From Magnolia sinica (Eukaryota > Streptophyta > Magnoliopsida > Magnoliales > Magnoliaceae): a DNA stretch of 64,000 bases. Position numbers and translations under genes: made by a program. Under the pieces are notes generated by a model. The model made no database searches. It saw only the letters and a list, made by a program, of their open reading frames with translations, and had not been told where the DNA came from. Below, piece by piece: positions 45,930 through 56,780 of the stretch. Numbering within the stretch: the first letter of the stretch is position 1; each line of letters starts with the position of its first letter. The stretch is taken from the NCBI RefSeq assembly GCF_029962835.1, contig NC_080577.1, forward strand, positions 2,542,001 through 2,606,000. Direction: 5' to 3'.

Positions 45930-46199
45930 CAAGGAAACAGGCACAAGAAGAGGTTAGACTAGCGGCATTTTCCATCAGTGGCAGCATTTCTTTCCCTATT
46001 TATATGTTTATTATTATTATTTCTTTTTGGAAGGAGAACAATACTTTCATTTCTAATCTCGGGAAATACAGTGACAAGCAGGAGAACGTTGCCAATTGCT
46101 AGGAACCACGTAATGTATATCTTGTATAGCTACATTATATTGGTGACCTCAATGAAACCAAAAATATGAGGAATGGGGAACTCAAGGGCCCCACTATGG

Positions 46200-46845
46200 A
46201 CAGTCATCGTTACCATCAAAGCCTTATGCCAACTAATTGAGGTTAGCTATCCTGGCACACGATTCTGAGGTTGAAATGTAGTATTATTATCAAGACTCGT
46301 GATATCCAGGCTTGGGACTGGCAATGAGAACACAAAACTCCCACAGGCACCATGTGATAGTCAGTTACATAGGTTGATTAAAATCAACTGAGTTACAATG
46401 GATGGTCCTTTTTCCAAATATCATTGGACTGTCTCACTCATTAAGGTGACCAAAATATTGGCAGTCATTCTTGTTTTTTCCTTTTTTCTTTTTTTCTTTT
46501 TTTCTCAAGAAGAGGATCTGGATTTGACCAATCATCTGGGCCTTGTCAGTTAATGTTTGAGGCTTTGAGCATCGCCAGATGAGTGATCCGGATCTTGTAC
46601 ATGCCTGCGATGTGTGCCTATTGGAACTCATGCTGTAGGCTGTATATTTGGCATTTTCTTTATTGATATATGCTTTACCTATTTCAAAGTATCTGGATAT
46701 CAAGGAATTGTGGAATCTTCAACCTAAAGAACTGCATAATACCTGGGGTCTCAATTCTACCACGTGTGGGCCCATGGTTAAGCACCCTACAGGGACGCGG
46801 ATTGTGTAGTAACTCACCACACTATAGTGTGGTAAGTAAATTCTG
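46200..46845. other. Downstream spacer with SINE relic
   Basis: At 46208-46262 the plus strand reads catcaaagccttatgcc and aactaattgaggttagct, an Au-type SINE 3' end in minus orientation. The rest, to 46845, shows a T-rich run at 46470-46510 and no gene. Confidence 0.5.
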
Positions 46846-47270
46846 TGGGGCCCGCTGTGATGTATTTGTCATTACACATGCCATCCATCTGTTTTGTCAA
46901 CTCATTTTAGGGCACAAGCCCAAAGTTGACTTCTATCCAACGCACAAGTGGACCACACCACAGAAAACAGTGGGGATAACACTGTTAAAACTTTCCTAGG
47001 GCCCACAGTGATGTTTATTTTTCACCCAACCTGTTTATCAGGTCACACAGACATGGATGAAGGGAAAAACACAAATATCAACTTTATCCAAAAATTTTGT
47101 GGCCCCTAAAAAGTTTTCTACGGCAGGCATTCAATTCCCATTGTTTCTGTGGTGTGGTACATTTGATCTTTGGATGTGCTTTAATTTTGGGTTCATGCAC
47201 TATAATGAGCTGGAAAAATGGATGGACAGCGTGGATAAAACACATACATCACAGTGGGCCCCACAGAATT
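46846..47270. repeat. GGCCC fold-back element, well preserved
   Basis: Arms run from gtggggcccgctgtgatgta to catcacagtgggccccacag. Landmarks are aagtggaccacaccacagaa, cctagggcccacagtgatg, catggatgaagggaaaaac, and ttgtttctgtggtgtggtac. Outside the arms lie acgcggattgtgtagtaact (46794) and the partner cactaaacaattcgtatcag, so the true ends may lie at about 46791 and 47298. These outer words resemble the ends of the element at 51791-52202. Confidence 0.8.
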
Positions 47271-47299
47271 TACTCACTAAACAATTCGTATCAGTCCAT

Positions 47300-48227
47300 T
47301 GATCTGTTGCTGGCCACCATCGATGGACCATGCTGCAAAATTCTGTTAGATTGGAAGATCCTAACCACTGGTATTTGTGACTTTTAAAAAAAAATTATTT
47401 ACAGTTGAATGTGGATCGTTGTAATATCTCTTTTCTTAATCATCTGTATCGCCTGAATCGAAAGGTTAGCCTTGTCCTATTGAAATTTGAATATATTTTC
47501 AGGAGCGTCCATCGAAGTTGCCGCCCAAGAGGTACGCTGTTTGGAGTTTTTTTTTTAAATAAGAGGGTATTATTCACATTGGAGCAGAATTCCTATTACG
47601 GCACCATTGGAGCCTTTAGTTTGCAGGAATAATGTCGATGGTTAAGTAATTGAAACTGCTGATATGATGGGCCTCGAGGTGGATGGCGATGCACCGGTTA
47701 AAAGTTCCCCAAAATGGAAAAGCCTTAATCCTTCATCTTAGGTGACCAATAGGCAATAAATACAAGGTTAAAGAAAGAAGACACAGGAGAAGACCACATT
47801 CAATCTAGAAAGTTTGAACATTACAACTCGGGGATTTTAGGGTGCATTGGCCATCCATTGTGGGACCCATCATTCCAACGGTTTCTATTACAAAACCATT
47901 GGCTGCGCGTTTACAATCTAACAGCCCAAGTGCATTTTACGCACTTTTCCTCTGTAAACAAGAAGCCAAAGCACGACATCTTCTTCGTTGTCATCATCAT
48001 TCAAGTCATATCACAGGTAATTGAGGTCGGCTACGGGAATCTTATCCTACCCAGTTAACCATATGTATTTATTATTTTATTTTATTTTTACTACCTCGAA
48101 CCAACTTGAACTAACTCAGTTTTTAACTCTTGCAATCTGCGATGTACATCCTTCACTGAATTACACTTATTACGGGAAGCGGATTGCCTGTGACCCCGGG
48201 CACAGAGATGTATCTGTGCCCGAGGCT
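47300..48227. other. Spacer with SINE relic
   Basis: No gene. A degraded Au-like SINE (cattcaagtcatatcac ... aattgaggtcggctacggga) lies at about 47985-48050. Confidence 0.4.
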
Positions 48228-48612
48228 GTGTTGGGCCCACACAGATGTCACGACAAATCCATTCCGTCCATCTCTTTTTTGAAAGACCACGATAGGACAG
48301 GATTATAGAAAACAGGCAGATCTAAAACTCAGGTTGGCCACACCAACAAACCATCTTGGAGCTCACCATTACGTATGTGTCATCCAAACCGTTCTTAGGG
48401 TTATTACCACTCAGATAAACTGTATGCATAAATATCATCCTGCTACAAAACTTATGTCACCCACAGGTGTTCAATACCGACCGTTTCGTGTGGAATGGCC
48501 AACATGTGTTTTGGATGTGACTGATTTTAAGAATCTCGACCTTTTGTGGTCTTGCAAAACAGACGGACGGAGTGGATTTGTCGTGGATATCTTTGGGCCC
48601 CACATGGCTCCG
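48228..48612. repeat. Fold-back element, variant
   Basis: The left arm ttgggcccacacagatgtca and gacaaatccattccgtccat pairs with the right arm atggagtggatttgtcgtgg-type sequence ending tttgggccccaca. The centre shares gttggccacaccaac and tcatccaaaccgttctt, but not the aagggaaaa landmark. Confidence 0.7.
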
Positions 48613-48654
48613 AGCACAAGTATATCCATGTGCCATGATGAGGTGTATGGTACA

Positions 48655-48821
48655 TATAGAGTTACCCGATAGTTGAACCGAGTTGAGCTTGCCGCAACTC
48701 AGCTTGGCTCGGCCAGTAACCAAACCCAGCTCGAATTCGGCTGGGCTTGGTCCTTGAGCCTGACTGTCCAGCTCAGCTCTGATTGGTCAGTCTTTCAAGC
48801 CGATTTCGGAGGGGGGCGCAA

Positions 48822-48868
<47 letters not shown>

Positions 48869-49795
48869 GTGAGTGTGTGTGTGTGTACCACAGGAGGGCT
48901 CGTCCTCATGCTTGATGCTCGCAGAATCCAAGGGATTGGCCGGAACTTCGAAGAGAGAGGGAGAGGAATGGGTGGGGTGGTGGGTTAGGGGTCGGCTGTC
49001 CGCTAGGTGTTGGAGAGGAGAAATGGGGGTGGGTTTGGATGGACGCTTGGTAGAGAAGGGAAAGGGCTAAGGGGTTTGTTTTCCGAAATTAGGGCATGTT
49101 TGGGAGCGAGGATTTGGAACCCCTGGATTTAAAAACCCCAGGATTTGAAAGCCTCCTATTGTATTTTAAATTACAAGTCTTGGATGGGCCACAACCGCCT
49201 AATTTGTCCAAGTGATTGACCAATGATTTTTACATGCTTATTTACACAAACAATGTTTGGACGGTGTTAATCATTATATTAAAGTAATTGTAGTGAGGCA
49301 ATTAAGGACATCATTAGTAGGCCATGTGCACAATAGAATAATCGCCCGGTGACATACATGTTGCACATGCAACTCTTGGAAGGATTTTAGATGTAATCCA
49401 ACATCTCATAATAGATTTCACCTCCTCTTTGAGGAGTAGATTTGAAATACCCCCATTACTTTATAGTGTCAAACAATTAGGAGATTTGAAATCCCCTCAA
49501 ATCCATGGTGCCAATTGACCCCTTAGGGTTTTAAATGACTGACCAGATATTTATACCTGATCAAATGGGCCGAATCCGATCTAAGTGGAACTGAGTGAGA
49601 TTCGGTCTACGGACCAAGTCGAATCGAGCTCAAAATTTGCTCGATTATATTCGAGCTTTCAAAAAATTAACTCGACTCAGCTCGAGCTCAAAATTTGCTC
49701 GATTATATTCGAGCTTTTAAAAAATTAACTCGACTCAGCTCGAACCTAATTTTAAGTCGAGCTAAGTTCGTATACAGCTATGGGTAGGTGCATAG
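48655..49795. mobile_element. Composite hAT-like repeat region
   Basis: Both edges hold clusters of GAGCTCG/CGAGCT words (48680-48790 and 49560-49765), as in degenerate subterminal regions of hAT-type elements. Between them lie a (GA)n tract (about 48822-48866) and a MITE-like block (49090-49530, from gggcatgtttgggagcgagg to tgccaattgacccctta). Clean ends and target duplications were not found. Confidence 0.4.
49626..49745. repeat. Two tandem copies of a 58-bp unit
   Basis: The unit gagctcaaaatttgctcgat followed by tatattcgagctt and aattaactcgactcagctc is present twice, head to tail, with almost no difference. It lies within the GAGCTCG-rich edge. Confidence 0.75.
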
Positions 49796-50925
49796 CATGC
49801 AGAGAGAGAGTGCAGGGGAGAGAAGGAAAGAGACACGGTACCTATTTTTTCCAATGGTGTGTCCACTTAAGATTTAAATCTGCCTGGATTTTAAACTGAC
49901 TTCCCAACTAAATGCAGCACAGAGTGGATGCCACACAATCATTACGGTGGGCCCCACACGGACTTTGTTTACTGCACGTGCTCCTAACAGTACCGTCGTT
50001 GCCATCAAACGCTGCCTCGACCATCAAAGTCTCCTATGTCCGCTATTTCAGATCCAAACCTTTGCTAACGAAGACCCAAAGCTCTATCGGCACAAAACCG
50101 TCCATACGGACCCAAGCCCATATGTAGTGCACTATCATATCCCAGCCCATACAACGGATATACATGGTTCGGTGATCCCAGATTCTAATATGAAGGGCTC
50201 ACACTAGCATCAGCTGCCTACCAATAGATAAATTAATAATAATAATAATAATAATAATAAAGCAACGGTCCATGTTCAAATAGGATCGTGACACATCACT
50301 CATCTACAGTTTACTAGCGCTGGGGTTCCGCACAAATATGGCCCACTTTTTTTTTATTAACGAATCCATTTATCTGATAGGGCCCACATTGGATGGAGGA
50401 TGCCTCCAAAATCTTCCAGATTAGGATATATTAGCCCTTCCATCGACGGACTAAAAAAAAGACACGATTAACGAGAAATACAAAAGCAGAAGATCAAACG
50501 GTCGAGACCTCTCTAGAATCTGGTGGCCCATCAGGTCAACTGTTAGGATCGCCAAAACATGTGAGCGTCCCAGCCCAGTCATCTGCCTCAAACTATACAA
50601 TTTGCCAGGCTGGTTGGAGATGCCTTCTCATCTATTCATACCGTTCATCCAATGGACCCATGGATGGCCCGTTGTGATAAGTTCCCAATGATCGGAGATC
50701 TTCGCCGTCCATAGCAAAAATTTCAAGACATGGACATCCGTTTGTACTCTCTAGCCGTCCTTAATACGAATGGTGGAGACCTCTGTTGAGCTGGATATTT
50801 ACCATGGTGGGGCCTACACAAAACCACCATGATGCGACGTAGCTGGGCACATGCTTCCATTCCCTGGCGCGACTTGCCTGTAACCCGGGTCGCGGCTTCC
50901 CTGTAGCCCATAGCTCCGCGAGGTC
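49796..50925. other. Spacer, no gene recognised
   Basis: A (AAT)n microsatellite lies at about 50230-50260 and an AG-rich run near 49800-49830. GGCCC words occur (gtgggccccacacgg near 49947, gatagggcccacattgg near 50376) without pairing arms. No convincing frame. Confidence 0.45.
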
Positions 50926-50942
50926 CACTGCGGTTTTTATGG

Positions 50943-51078
50943 TTTTTTTTTAGCTTGTTAGTACACCCACTGTCAGATCACACTTCTGTTAGCCACCCCC
51001 AGGAATCGATGCCAAGACCTCGGTGTTGAAACGAGGCATCTTTCGCTCCGTCTACCGCTTGAGCTGTGGATCCGGTAT
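50943..51078 (-). mobile_element. tRNA-derived SINE
   Basis: On the minus strand it reads ccacagctcaagcggtagac (A-box-like) and ggcatcgattcctgggg (B-box-like), and ends with gctaaaaaaaaaac. It is flanked by near-identical direct repeats, cactgcggtttttatgg (about 50927-50943) and cactgcggtgtttatg (about 51079-51094). Length about 135 bp, A-tail and target duplication together support a SINE. A 3'-end relic of the same family lies at 63005-63055. Confidence 0.75.
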
Positions 51079-51079
51079 C

Positions 51080-51617
51080 ACTGCGGTGTTTATGTTATAT
51101 CCACTCCATCGATCCGTTCGCCCAGCTCATTTTAGCACATGATACCATATACGAGGGAGATATAAAACTTAAGTTAGCCATACCATAGGAAACAGGAGAG
51201 ATAGGGAAACCAACAGTTTTGTTTTTTTTTTTTTATTTAAACCACACGCACACGCATCCCCACACACTCGCGCTTTCAACACTTAAGCATGCTCGGACCC
51301 TTGACCGGGTGTTGAAACTCCTTAGAGTCCACTACCCGAGCATGAGTAATTGAAACCTTACCGGATCCACAGTGCTGTTTAAAAGCCATCCAACCCTTTC
51401 ATAAGGTGATTCCCACCTCGATGATGGGAAAACATAAATATAACCCTGATTAAAAACTTCCTTGCCCCATTAAGGTTTCAACGGGTTTCGTTCATTTCTC
51501 ACTCGTGTGGCTCGTTTGAGTTTTCGATCTCCATCATGTTTGGGATAATGTGATAAAATAAGCTAAATAAACAGATGGACGGAGTGGATGTAACACAAAC
51601 ATCTTGGTGGGCCCCAC
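51080..51617. repeat. GGCCC fold-back element interrupted by a SINE
   Basis: The left arm cggtgtttatgttatatcca and ctccatcgatccg pairs with the right arm cagatggacggagtggatgt ending acatcttggtgggccccaca. The left arm is interrupted after gagatagggaaaccaac by the insert at about 51225-51365. Confidence 0.65.
51225..51365 (-). mobile_element. SINE inserted in a fold-back element
   Basis: On the minus strand it runs from a tRNA-like start (ccggtaaggtttcaattact, then gcatgctcg-type words and ggtcaagggtccgagcatg) through gtgtgtggggatgcgtgtg to ttaaataaaaaaaaaaa. The A-tail lies on the left in plus coordinates. Flanks belong to one interrupted fold-back. Confidence 0.6.
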
Positions 51618-51790
51618 AGAGCTTTGCGTTACAACTGAGCTGCGTCACCTTTCAGTCGCGATGAACCGTGGTCGTAAATGAAAGTGCAGAACGGAGAGAG
51701 AACGTATGCCGAGTTCGTCCTAAGATTCAATCAAGGCTGCGTCCCCAAAACCGAGCAGCTTAGAATTCACGCTTTCGCCCTTTTCTCCAC

Positions 51791-52202
51791 GGGCGCCGAT
51801 TGCGTACTACCCACGCCCGTCCCTAGCTCCGAACGGGCAGGTCTGTGGGCGGGCCCACCGTGATGTATCTGTACATCCAAACCGTCTATCCCTTTTCTCA
51901 GATTATTTTAAAGCATCAAAACAAAAATAGGCAGATCCAACGATCAAATGGACCACACACAGATGACTCGTGCATTTAATGCAACTGACATTTAATGCTT
52001 TGTGCATTTTAATGCAACCAAGCTTGTTATTTGGTGTGGCCCACTTGATCGTTGGATCTGCCTTATTTTCGTGTTTATGCCTTAAAATAATATGAGAAGA
52101 GGGATTGACGGTTTGGATGTACAAATACATCACCGTGGGCCCGCCCACAGGCCTGCCCGTTCGGAGGTAGGGACGGGCGGGGGTAGTACGTAATCCGCGT
52201 CC
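51791..52202. mobile_element. MULE-type fold-back MITE with 9-bp target duplication
   Basis: 412 bp, nearly perfect hairpin. The left end gggcgccgattgcgtactac and the right end reading inward ggacgcggattacgtactac extend as inverted copies for about 180 bases each, through gtgggcgggcccaccgtgat and aaaataggcagatccaacga. It is flanked by the 9-bp repeat tttctccac at 51782-51790 and 52203-52211. A 9-bp duplication with long terminal inverted repeats fits Mutator-like elements. Arms carry GGCCC family words, which ties the wider family to MULEs. Near-identity of arms suggests a young copy. Confidence 0.85.
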
Positions 52203-52211
52203 TTTCTCCAC

Positions 52212-53035
52212 AACGCCACGTGTGTGGGGCCCACCATCCGATACGTGCAGCACATTCCCAACAACCTTTATGTGGGGTCGGGTCCCTTTTTTCCTCTGTC
52301 GCGGCTCAGAATCCGGCGTGCGTCGCTGTCAACCAGATCCTACATGCTGAGTGATTTGATGATCGGAGCCGTCCATGTTGTGGGACCCATGCTTTGTAGC
52401 CATCGTAAGAAATGGGACATTGTGATTATCACTATCTTGAGGTGAACTTAGAATAGTGAAAAGAAGATTTTGAATGGCTAGCATTCAGCTGTAAAATCAA
52501 GGGCTAGGATCATCTGTGAAGCGTGGTTATCGGAAGATAGGTTATGTATGGTAAAGAGAACACGAACGGTTCAATTGATACGACCATCTCAGTATGTGGG
52601 CCCCAGTGGCTGGCGAATCACGCTGGTTCTTGAGTCACGACGGAGGCAAAAAGAACTCGCTTGGAAAAGCGACTTAAGAGTTAAGAGTCGCCGCCCAGAT
52701 GATTGATTCGTGTGGATGGGCCACAAACTCCAGTCGCTGTCTTTTCCATTTGGGGATCGTACGGTTTCCGCGGCCTACTTCGTGCGCCACGTGTCCCACT
52801 TCCCGTACCAAAAAAGGGTGATCGTGGACCCTGGGAAAGGAAGGACGCTGTTCGCAGCAGCGCATGAAGATGCGACAAGCACGAGTCACTCGCACATGCC
52901 GACTTTTCCCCGCGTACGAGATCTGGGTGCCCACACATGCCTCAGGACAGCACACGCTCCGGTTGGCCACACATGTACCTCAAATGCGGATTGCTACTCA
53001 TCATTTTCCTAATCATACACGTGTGGCACTCTTGA
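52212..53035. other. GC-richer spacer, no gene recognised
   Basis: Frames at 52710-53012 (plus) and 52674-52970 and 52681-52938 (minus) overlap each other; none shows a domain. At about 52986 the word aaatgcggattgctactc resembles an element end (gcggattg). Confidence 0.4.
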
Positions 53036-53039
53036 TGAG

Positions 53040-53960
53040 ATGAATCGCATGTTGACACTGCCGGTTGCCACGTCGCTACTGGACGGTGCACTGTGGGCCC
53101 CACAAAGATGCATATGTTTTATCCACGCCGTCCATCCAACTTGGATCATTATTTTAGCACATGAGCCTAAAAATGAGACAGATCTAAATCTCAGGTGGAC
53201 CATACTAGAAGAAAACAGCAGTGAATGAAAGCCCACCGTTAAAAACTTCCCAGGGCCCACTGTAACGTTTATTTGCCATCCAACCCTCGTTTGGCCGGGT
53301 GGATTGGAAGGGATTGAATGGTGTTAGGGTGGATGGCATGGATTTCAAGGTAATGAGAGTGTTGTCAGTGGATTGTCTTAAGATCCATGGGATTGCTATA
53401 TCCCGGGATTGCTATCTCGAGTCTGTTTGGCACGTCTGTTTGGCACGTCCTTCCAATCCCGGGATTAAACCTTTCCATCCGTTACAATCCCTCAAACCAA
53501 ACACGTCCTAGGTAAAATGGAACGGATTAGGGTGTATTGGATGGGATTTAAAGGCAATGATGGTGTTGTCAGTGGATTGTCATAAGATCCATGGGATTGC
53601 TATATCCCGGGATCAGATCACCCAGTCTGTTTGGGAGGCCCGGCCAATCCCGGGATTTAACTTCCAATCCCTTCCAATAACATTCAATCCCTTCCAATCC
53701 GCCCGGCCAAACGGCCTTTAGGTCACATAGACCTGGATGAAGGAAAAACAAACATCAGCTTGATTCAAAACTTATTTTTCCAAAAAGTTTTTAATGGTGG
53801 TTATTCAATCACTACTGTTTCCAGTGGTGTGGTCTACCTGAGATTTGGGTCTGCCTTATTTTAGAGCGACCCCTAAAATAGGTCCACAGAACACCATACA
53901 GCAGTGAGTCGTTGCTACCGGCAGTGTCTGCATGCAATCCGCGTCCAAGGCCCGGATACT
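53040..53960. repeat. GGCCC fold-back element with a nested MITE
   Basis: The left part gaatcgcatgttgacactgc and cggttgccacgtcg pairs with the right end cggcagtgtctgcatgcaat and ccgcgtcc. Inner arms include actgtgggccccacaaagat, tggaccatactagaagaaaa, and gtttccagtggtgtggtc. The sequence is continuous across the nested insert: ttatttgccatccaaccct continues as aggtcacatagacctggatg. Confidence 0.75.
53289..53717. mobile_element. Nested MITE with internal duplication
   Basis: The terminal inverted repeats cgtttggccgggtggattgg and its complement ccaatccgcccggccaaacg are near perfect. Inside, the block ggattgtc-taagatccatgg with gattgctatatcccggga occurs twice in direct orientation (about 53370 and 53573), so it may be two copies joined at a shared end. 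Insertion is inside the fold-back at 53040-53960. Confidence 0.8.
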
Positions 53961-53971
53961 GTCCAATGAGG

Positions 53972-54400
53972 GAGCTGTTTAGGTGCGGCCTTACCGTGCA
54001 TCCCACCTTGATGTATGTATTATATATGTCTTCTAATCGTTTTTCGTATCATTTTTGGGCGTGGCCCCAAAAGCAAAGTAGATCCAAATCTTAGGTAAAA
54101 CGTATTATAAAAACCAATGATGAATGAACCTAACATCATTGAAAACTCCATAGGACCCACCTTAAAGTTTCCACAACGTTTATTTGCCATCAAACCTGTT
54201 GGTAAGGTCACACAAGCTTGGACGAAAAAAGAAAACGCAAATATCAACTTGATTCAAAACTTTCGTAACACACGAGACTTTTTTAATGGTCAATCACCCT
54301 GTTTTTTACGTTATGGTTCACCAGACAGTTAGATCTACATCAAGGTGGGATGGCCACACCATCTTGGGTGAGGTCGTGGCCGCACCTAATACCCCCCGTC
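53972..54400. repeat. GGCCC fold-back element, diverged
   Basis: Ends ttaggtgcggccttaccgtg and gtggccgcacctaatac are inverted copies. Inner words are gcatcccaccttgatgtatg and tacatcaaggtgggatggcc, and the centre has caaacctgttggtaaggtca and gaaaacgcaaatatcaac. Confidence 0.75.
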
Positions 54401-54463
54401 TAGGTATCCCTCATGAACTGTGTAGATCTGCCCACGTTTGTCACTTGTTTATGGGCATTGTAC

Positions 54464-54980
54464 GTTGTAAGTGGTTGGGTTTGGGCCGGGTTTAGCCAAA
54501 GCTAAACCCATTCATTTGCTAAATGGGTGTAGGTTTAAATTTTAGACCCAGATACTATTATTAAATAGAGAGGCTTGAGTTGGGTCTAAGTCAACTCCAT
54601 CAAACTCATTTATAAAAAAGTATAGGTTAGTAAAAGGTGATTCACTTAACTACCACTTATAAATGAGTCGGTCTAACTAATTTAGACTTTTCAGGTTACT
54701 TATTAAGGTATACAATCCTTTTTTTGGAATTTAAAACGAAGTATGACCGTGTCAGAATATAGATGTGTCCTTTAAAACATATATCTTGCAACATAAATCA
54801 AACCAGTCCATTTACTAAATGGGTTTCGGTTGGGCTTAATATTAAGAAAATCAGATCTGGACTTATTTAGCAACTGAATCTGATATTGGACCTACATTGT
54901 ACCATTTAATAAATTGGTGGGTCTAAATTGGCCGATTCTGGGTACCCATTAGGTCCGCTGACCCATTTACAGCCGTAGGT
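54464..54980. mobile_element. Degenerate hAT-like repeat
   Basis: The left edge tacgttgtaagtggttggg and the right edge gacccatttacagccgta are roughly inverted copies. The interior holds many aaatgggt/acccattt words. This resembles the common plant hAT-type repeats beginning near tagggctgtaaatggg. Flanking octamers do not match, so ends are uncertain. Confidence 0.45.
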
Positions 54981-55344
54981 GTGGGTAGATATTCAGGTGG
55001 AAAGATATTCGCAGCAGCAGATCATTCTTCACAAAATTCGTCTGAGAATAAAGATGTTCGGGTGAGGAATCGGGCTGTAGAGTCGCGCTAGGGTAACTCG
55101 CGCAAGAACCTAAGAGGTTACTTTCACGGACCTACAGCCACATGTATGGATCTCTCGTGAGATCCACCCCGTCCATCAGGTAAGATGCCCCACTTAAGTT
55201 TCAAAACTCATTTTGAAATGCGTACTAGGATTCTCCCCCACGACTGTTGAATGGTGGTAGATATGTAAGCACTGGATCTCTGTGCACACCCAACCCAGAC
55301 GCGGTTTGGCTAGTGACCCCAGCTCTCACCAGCTAGCTGATGTC

Positions 55345-55815
55345 AAAGCTGTGTGAGCTCCATCATGATGTATTCGTATTATCCACGCCGTCCATCCATT
55401 TTTCCATATCATTTTATGGCATGAACACCCAAATTTTAGGCAGATCGACATCTCGGGTGGACCACACCACAGGAAACAGTGGAAATTACGTTTACCATTG
55501 AAAACTTTTTGGGGGCCACCGAATTTTTGGATCAAGCTGATATTTACGTTTTCCCTTCATCCAGGTCTTTGTGACCTTATCAACAGGTTGGATGGCAAAT
55601 ACACATTACAGTGGGCCTTGGGAATTTTTAATGGTGTACATTCAATCAATACTGTTTTCCTGTGGTGTGTGTGCTCCACCTGTGAGTTGGACCTGCCTCA
55701 TGCTTTAGATCATGCATTAAAATAAGATGGAAAATCGATGGAGGGCATGGATAAAACACATACATCATAGTGGGGTCCACAGAGCTTTGACATCACAGAG
55801 CTTTGACATCACTTA
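55345..55815. repeat. GGCCC fold-back element, well preserved
   Basis: Arms run from gatgtcaaagctgtgtgagc and catcatgatgtattcgtatt to acatcatagtggggtccaca and gagctttgacatcac. The last 16 bases (agagctttgacatcac) are tandemly doubled at 55790-55812. The full central landmark cttcatccaggtctttgtga is present. Confidence 0.8.
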
Positions 55816-55955
55816 GTACATTCAAAGGGTAGTTATGTGATACTCTGGTAATGCAGGATGCTAAATACGCAAGCACATGAAAATTGTACACGTGTTATAT
55901 CAACTCAAATTAAACCCCCTAAATTGTAGAAACTACTAATATATATATATATATA

Positions 55956-56501
55956 GGGAAAGGTACTATGCGCTCGAACTCACGATAAGCTCCCATGAGG
56001 TCGAGCTGTGTGGGCCCCACCATGATGCGTGTCGACCATCAACACCGTGCATTTGATGGGTCCCCTCTAAATTATAGGATATCCTAAAAATCAGCCGTAT
56101 ACGGAACTCAGGTGGGCCATACCATCTAAAATCATGTAAAGACACCGTTAAAACATATAAAAGTACTTGGTGGAGCCCACCTGAGTTTTGAATGCTGCTA
56201 AAACTAGATCTAAACCCTCATCCAAGTGGGACACATATAATGGATGGGCTGGATTTGCAAACCACATCTTGATAGGCCCAAAAAATGATTATGAATTTTT
56301 TAATGGTGCACAGTCCCTCCCCACTTTTGTATGTGGTGTGGCCCACACAAGTCACGGATTGACTTGATTTTTGAGACCTAGGTCCACGATGGAATGATGC
56401 ATCTGACTGACGGGGTAGATGTTCGAAAAACATCACGGTGGGGCCCACACAGCTCTACCTTATGGGACGGACTTGTGAGGTTGAGCGCATAGTACCCTTT
56501 C

Positions 56502-56503
<2 letters not shown>
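55956..56503. mobile_element. 548-bp fold-back MITE inside a TA tract
   Basis: The ends gggaaaggtactatgcgctc and, inverted, gagcgcatagtaccctttcc are nearly perfect. Complementarity extends through gagctgtgtgggccccacca on both sides. It is flanked by TATA repeats on both sides, as for elements that insert into TA dinucleotide tracts, so the superfamily is open (Tc1/mariner-like or MULE-like). Confidence 0.8.

Positions 56504-56568
<65 letters not shown>
56504..56568. repeat. (TA)n microsatellite
   Basis: An uninterrupted run of about 32 TA units sits directly at the MITE end. A shorter run lies at the other end (55939-55954). Confidence 0.95.
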
Positions 56569-56569
<1 letters not shown>

Positions 56570-56780
56570 CAACTAGATTACAATCCCAAAATCATAATTA
56601 TTGGACAACCATATCCTTAATTTGTGGACACTCGTTTGCCGGAATTGGACTAACAAATATGTTTCGTTTGACCAACCATCAAGTCTTTTCTATTTACGGT
56701 ACATTTGATTGTGAGCCATATTTTAACTAATTATCATAAACACAATTTCAACCCTCAGTATAATTTCTGATAAGCGCTAC

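Larger units (their letters stand above)
55833..56780. repeat. Dispersed repeat B, copy 3, interrupted
   Basis: The start agttatgtgatactctgg, then gatgctaaatacgcaag, matches the start of the blocks at 11636 and 18507. The continuation aatttgtggacactcgtttg matches their later part. The middle is interrupted by the MITE at 55956-56503 and its TA tract. Confidence 0.6.

Noticed and set aside
47842-48672. Run of plus-strand frames after the transporter gene
   Set aside because: They lie across a SINE relic and a fold-back element and contain no domain.
52674-53012. Overlapping frames of about 100 codons on both strands
   Set aside because: GC-rich stretch with few stops in several frames; no motif, no start context and mutual overlap.
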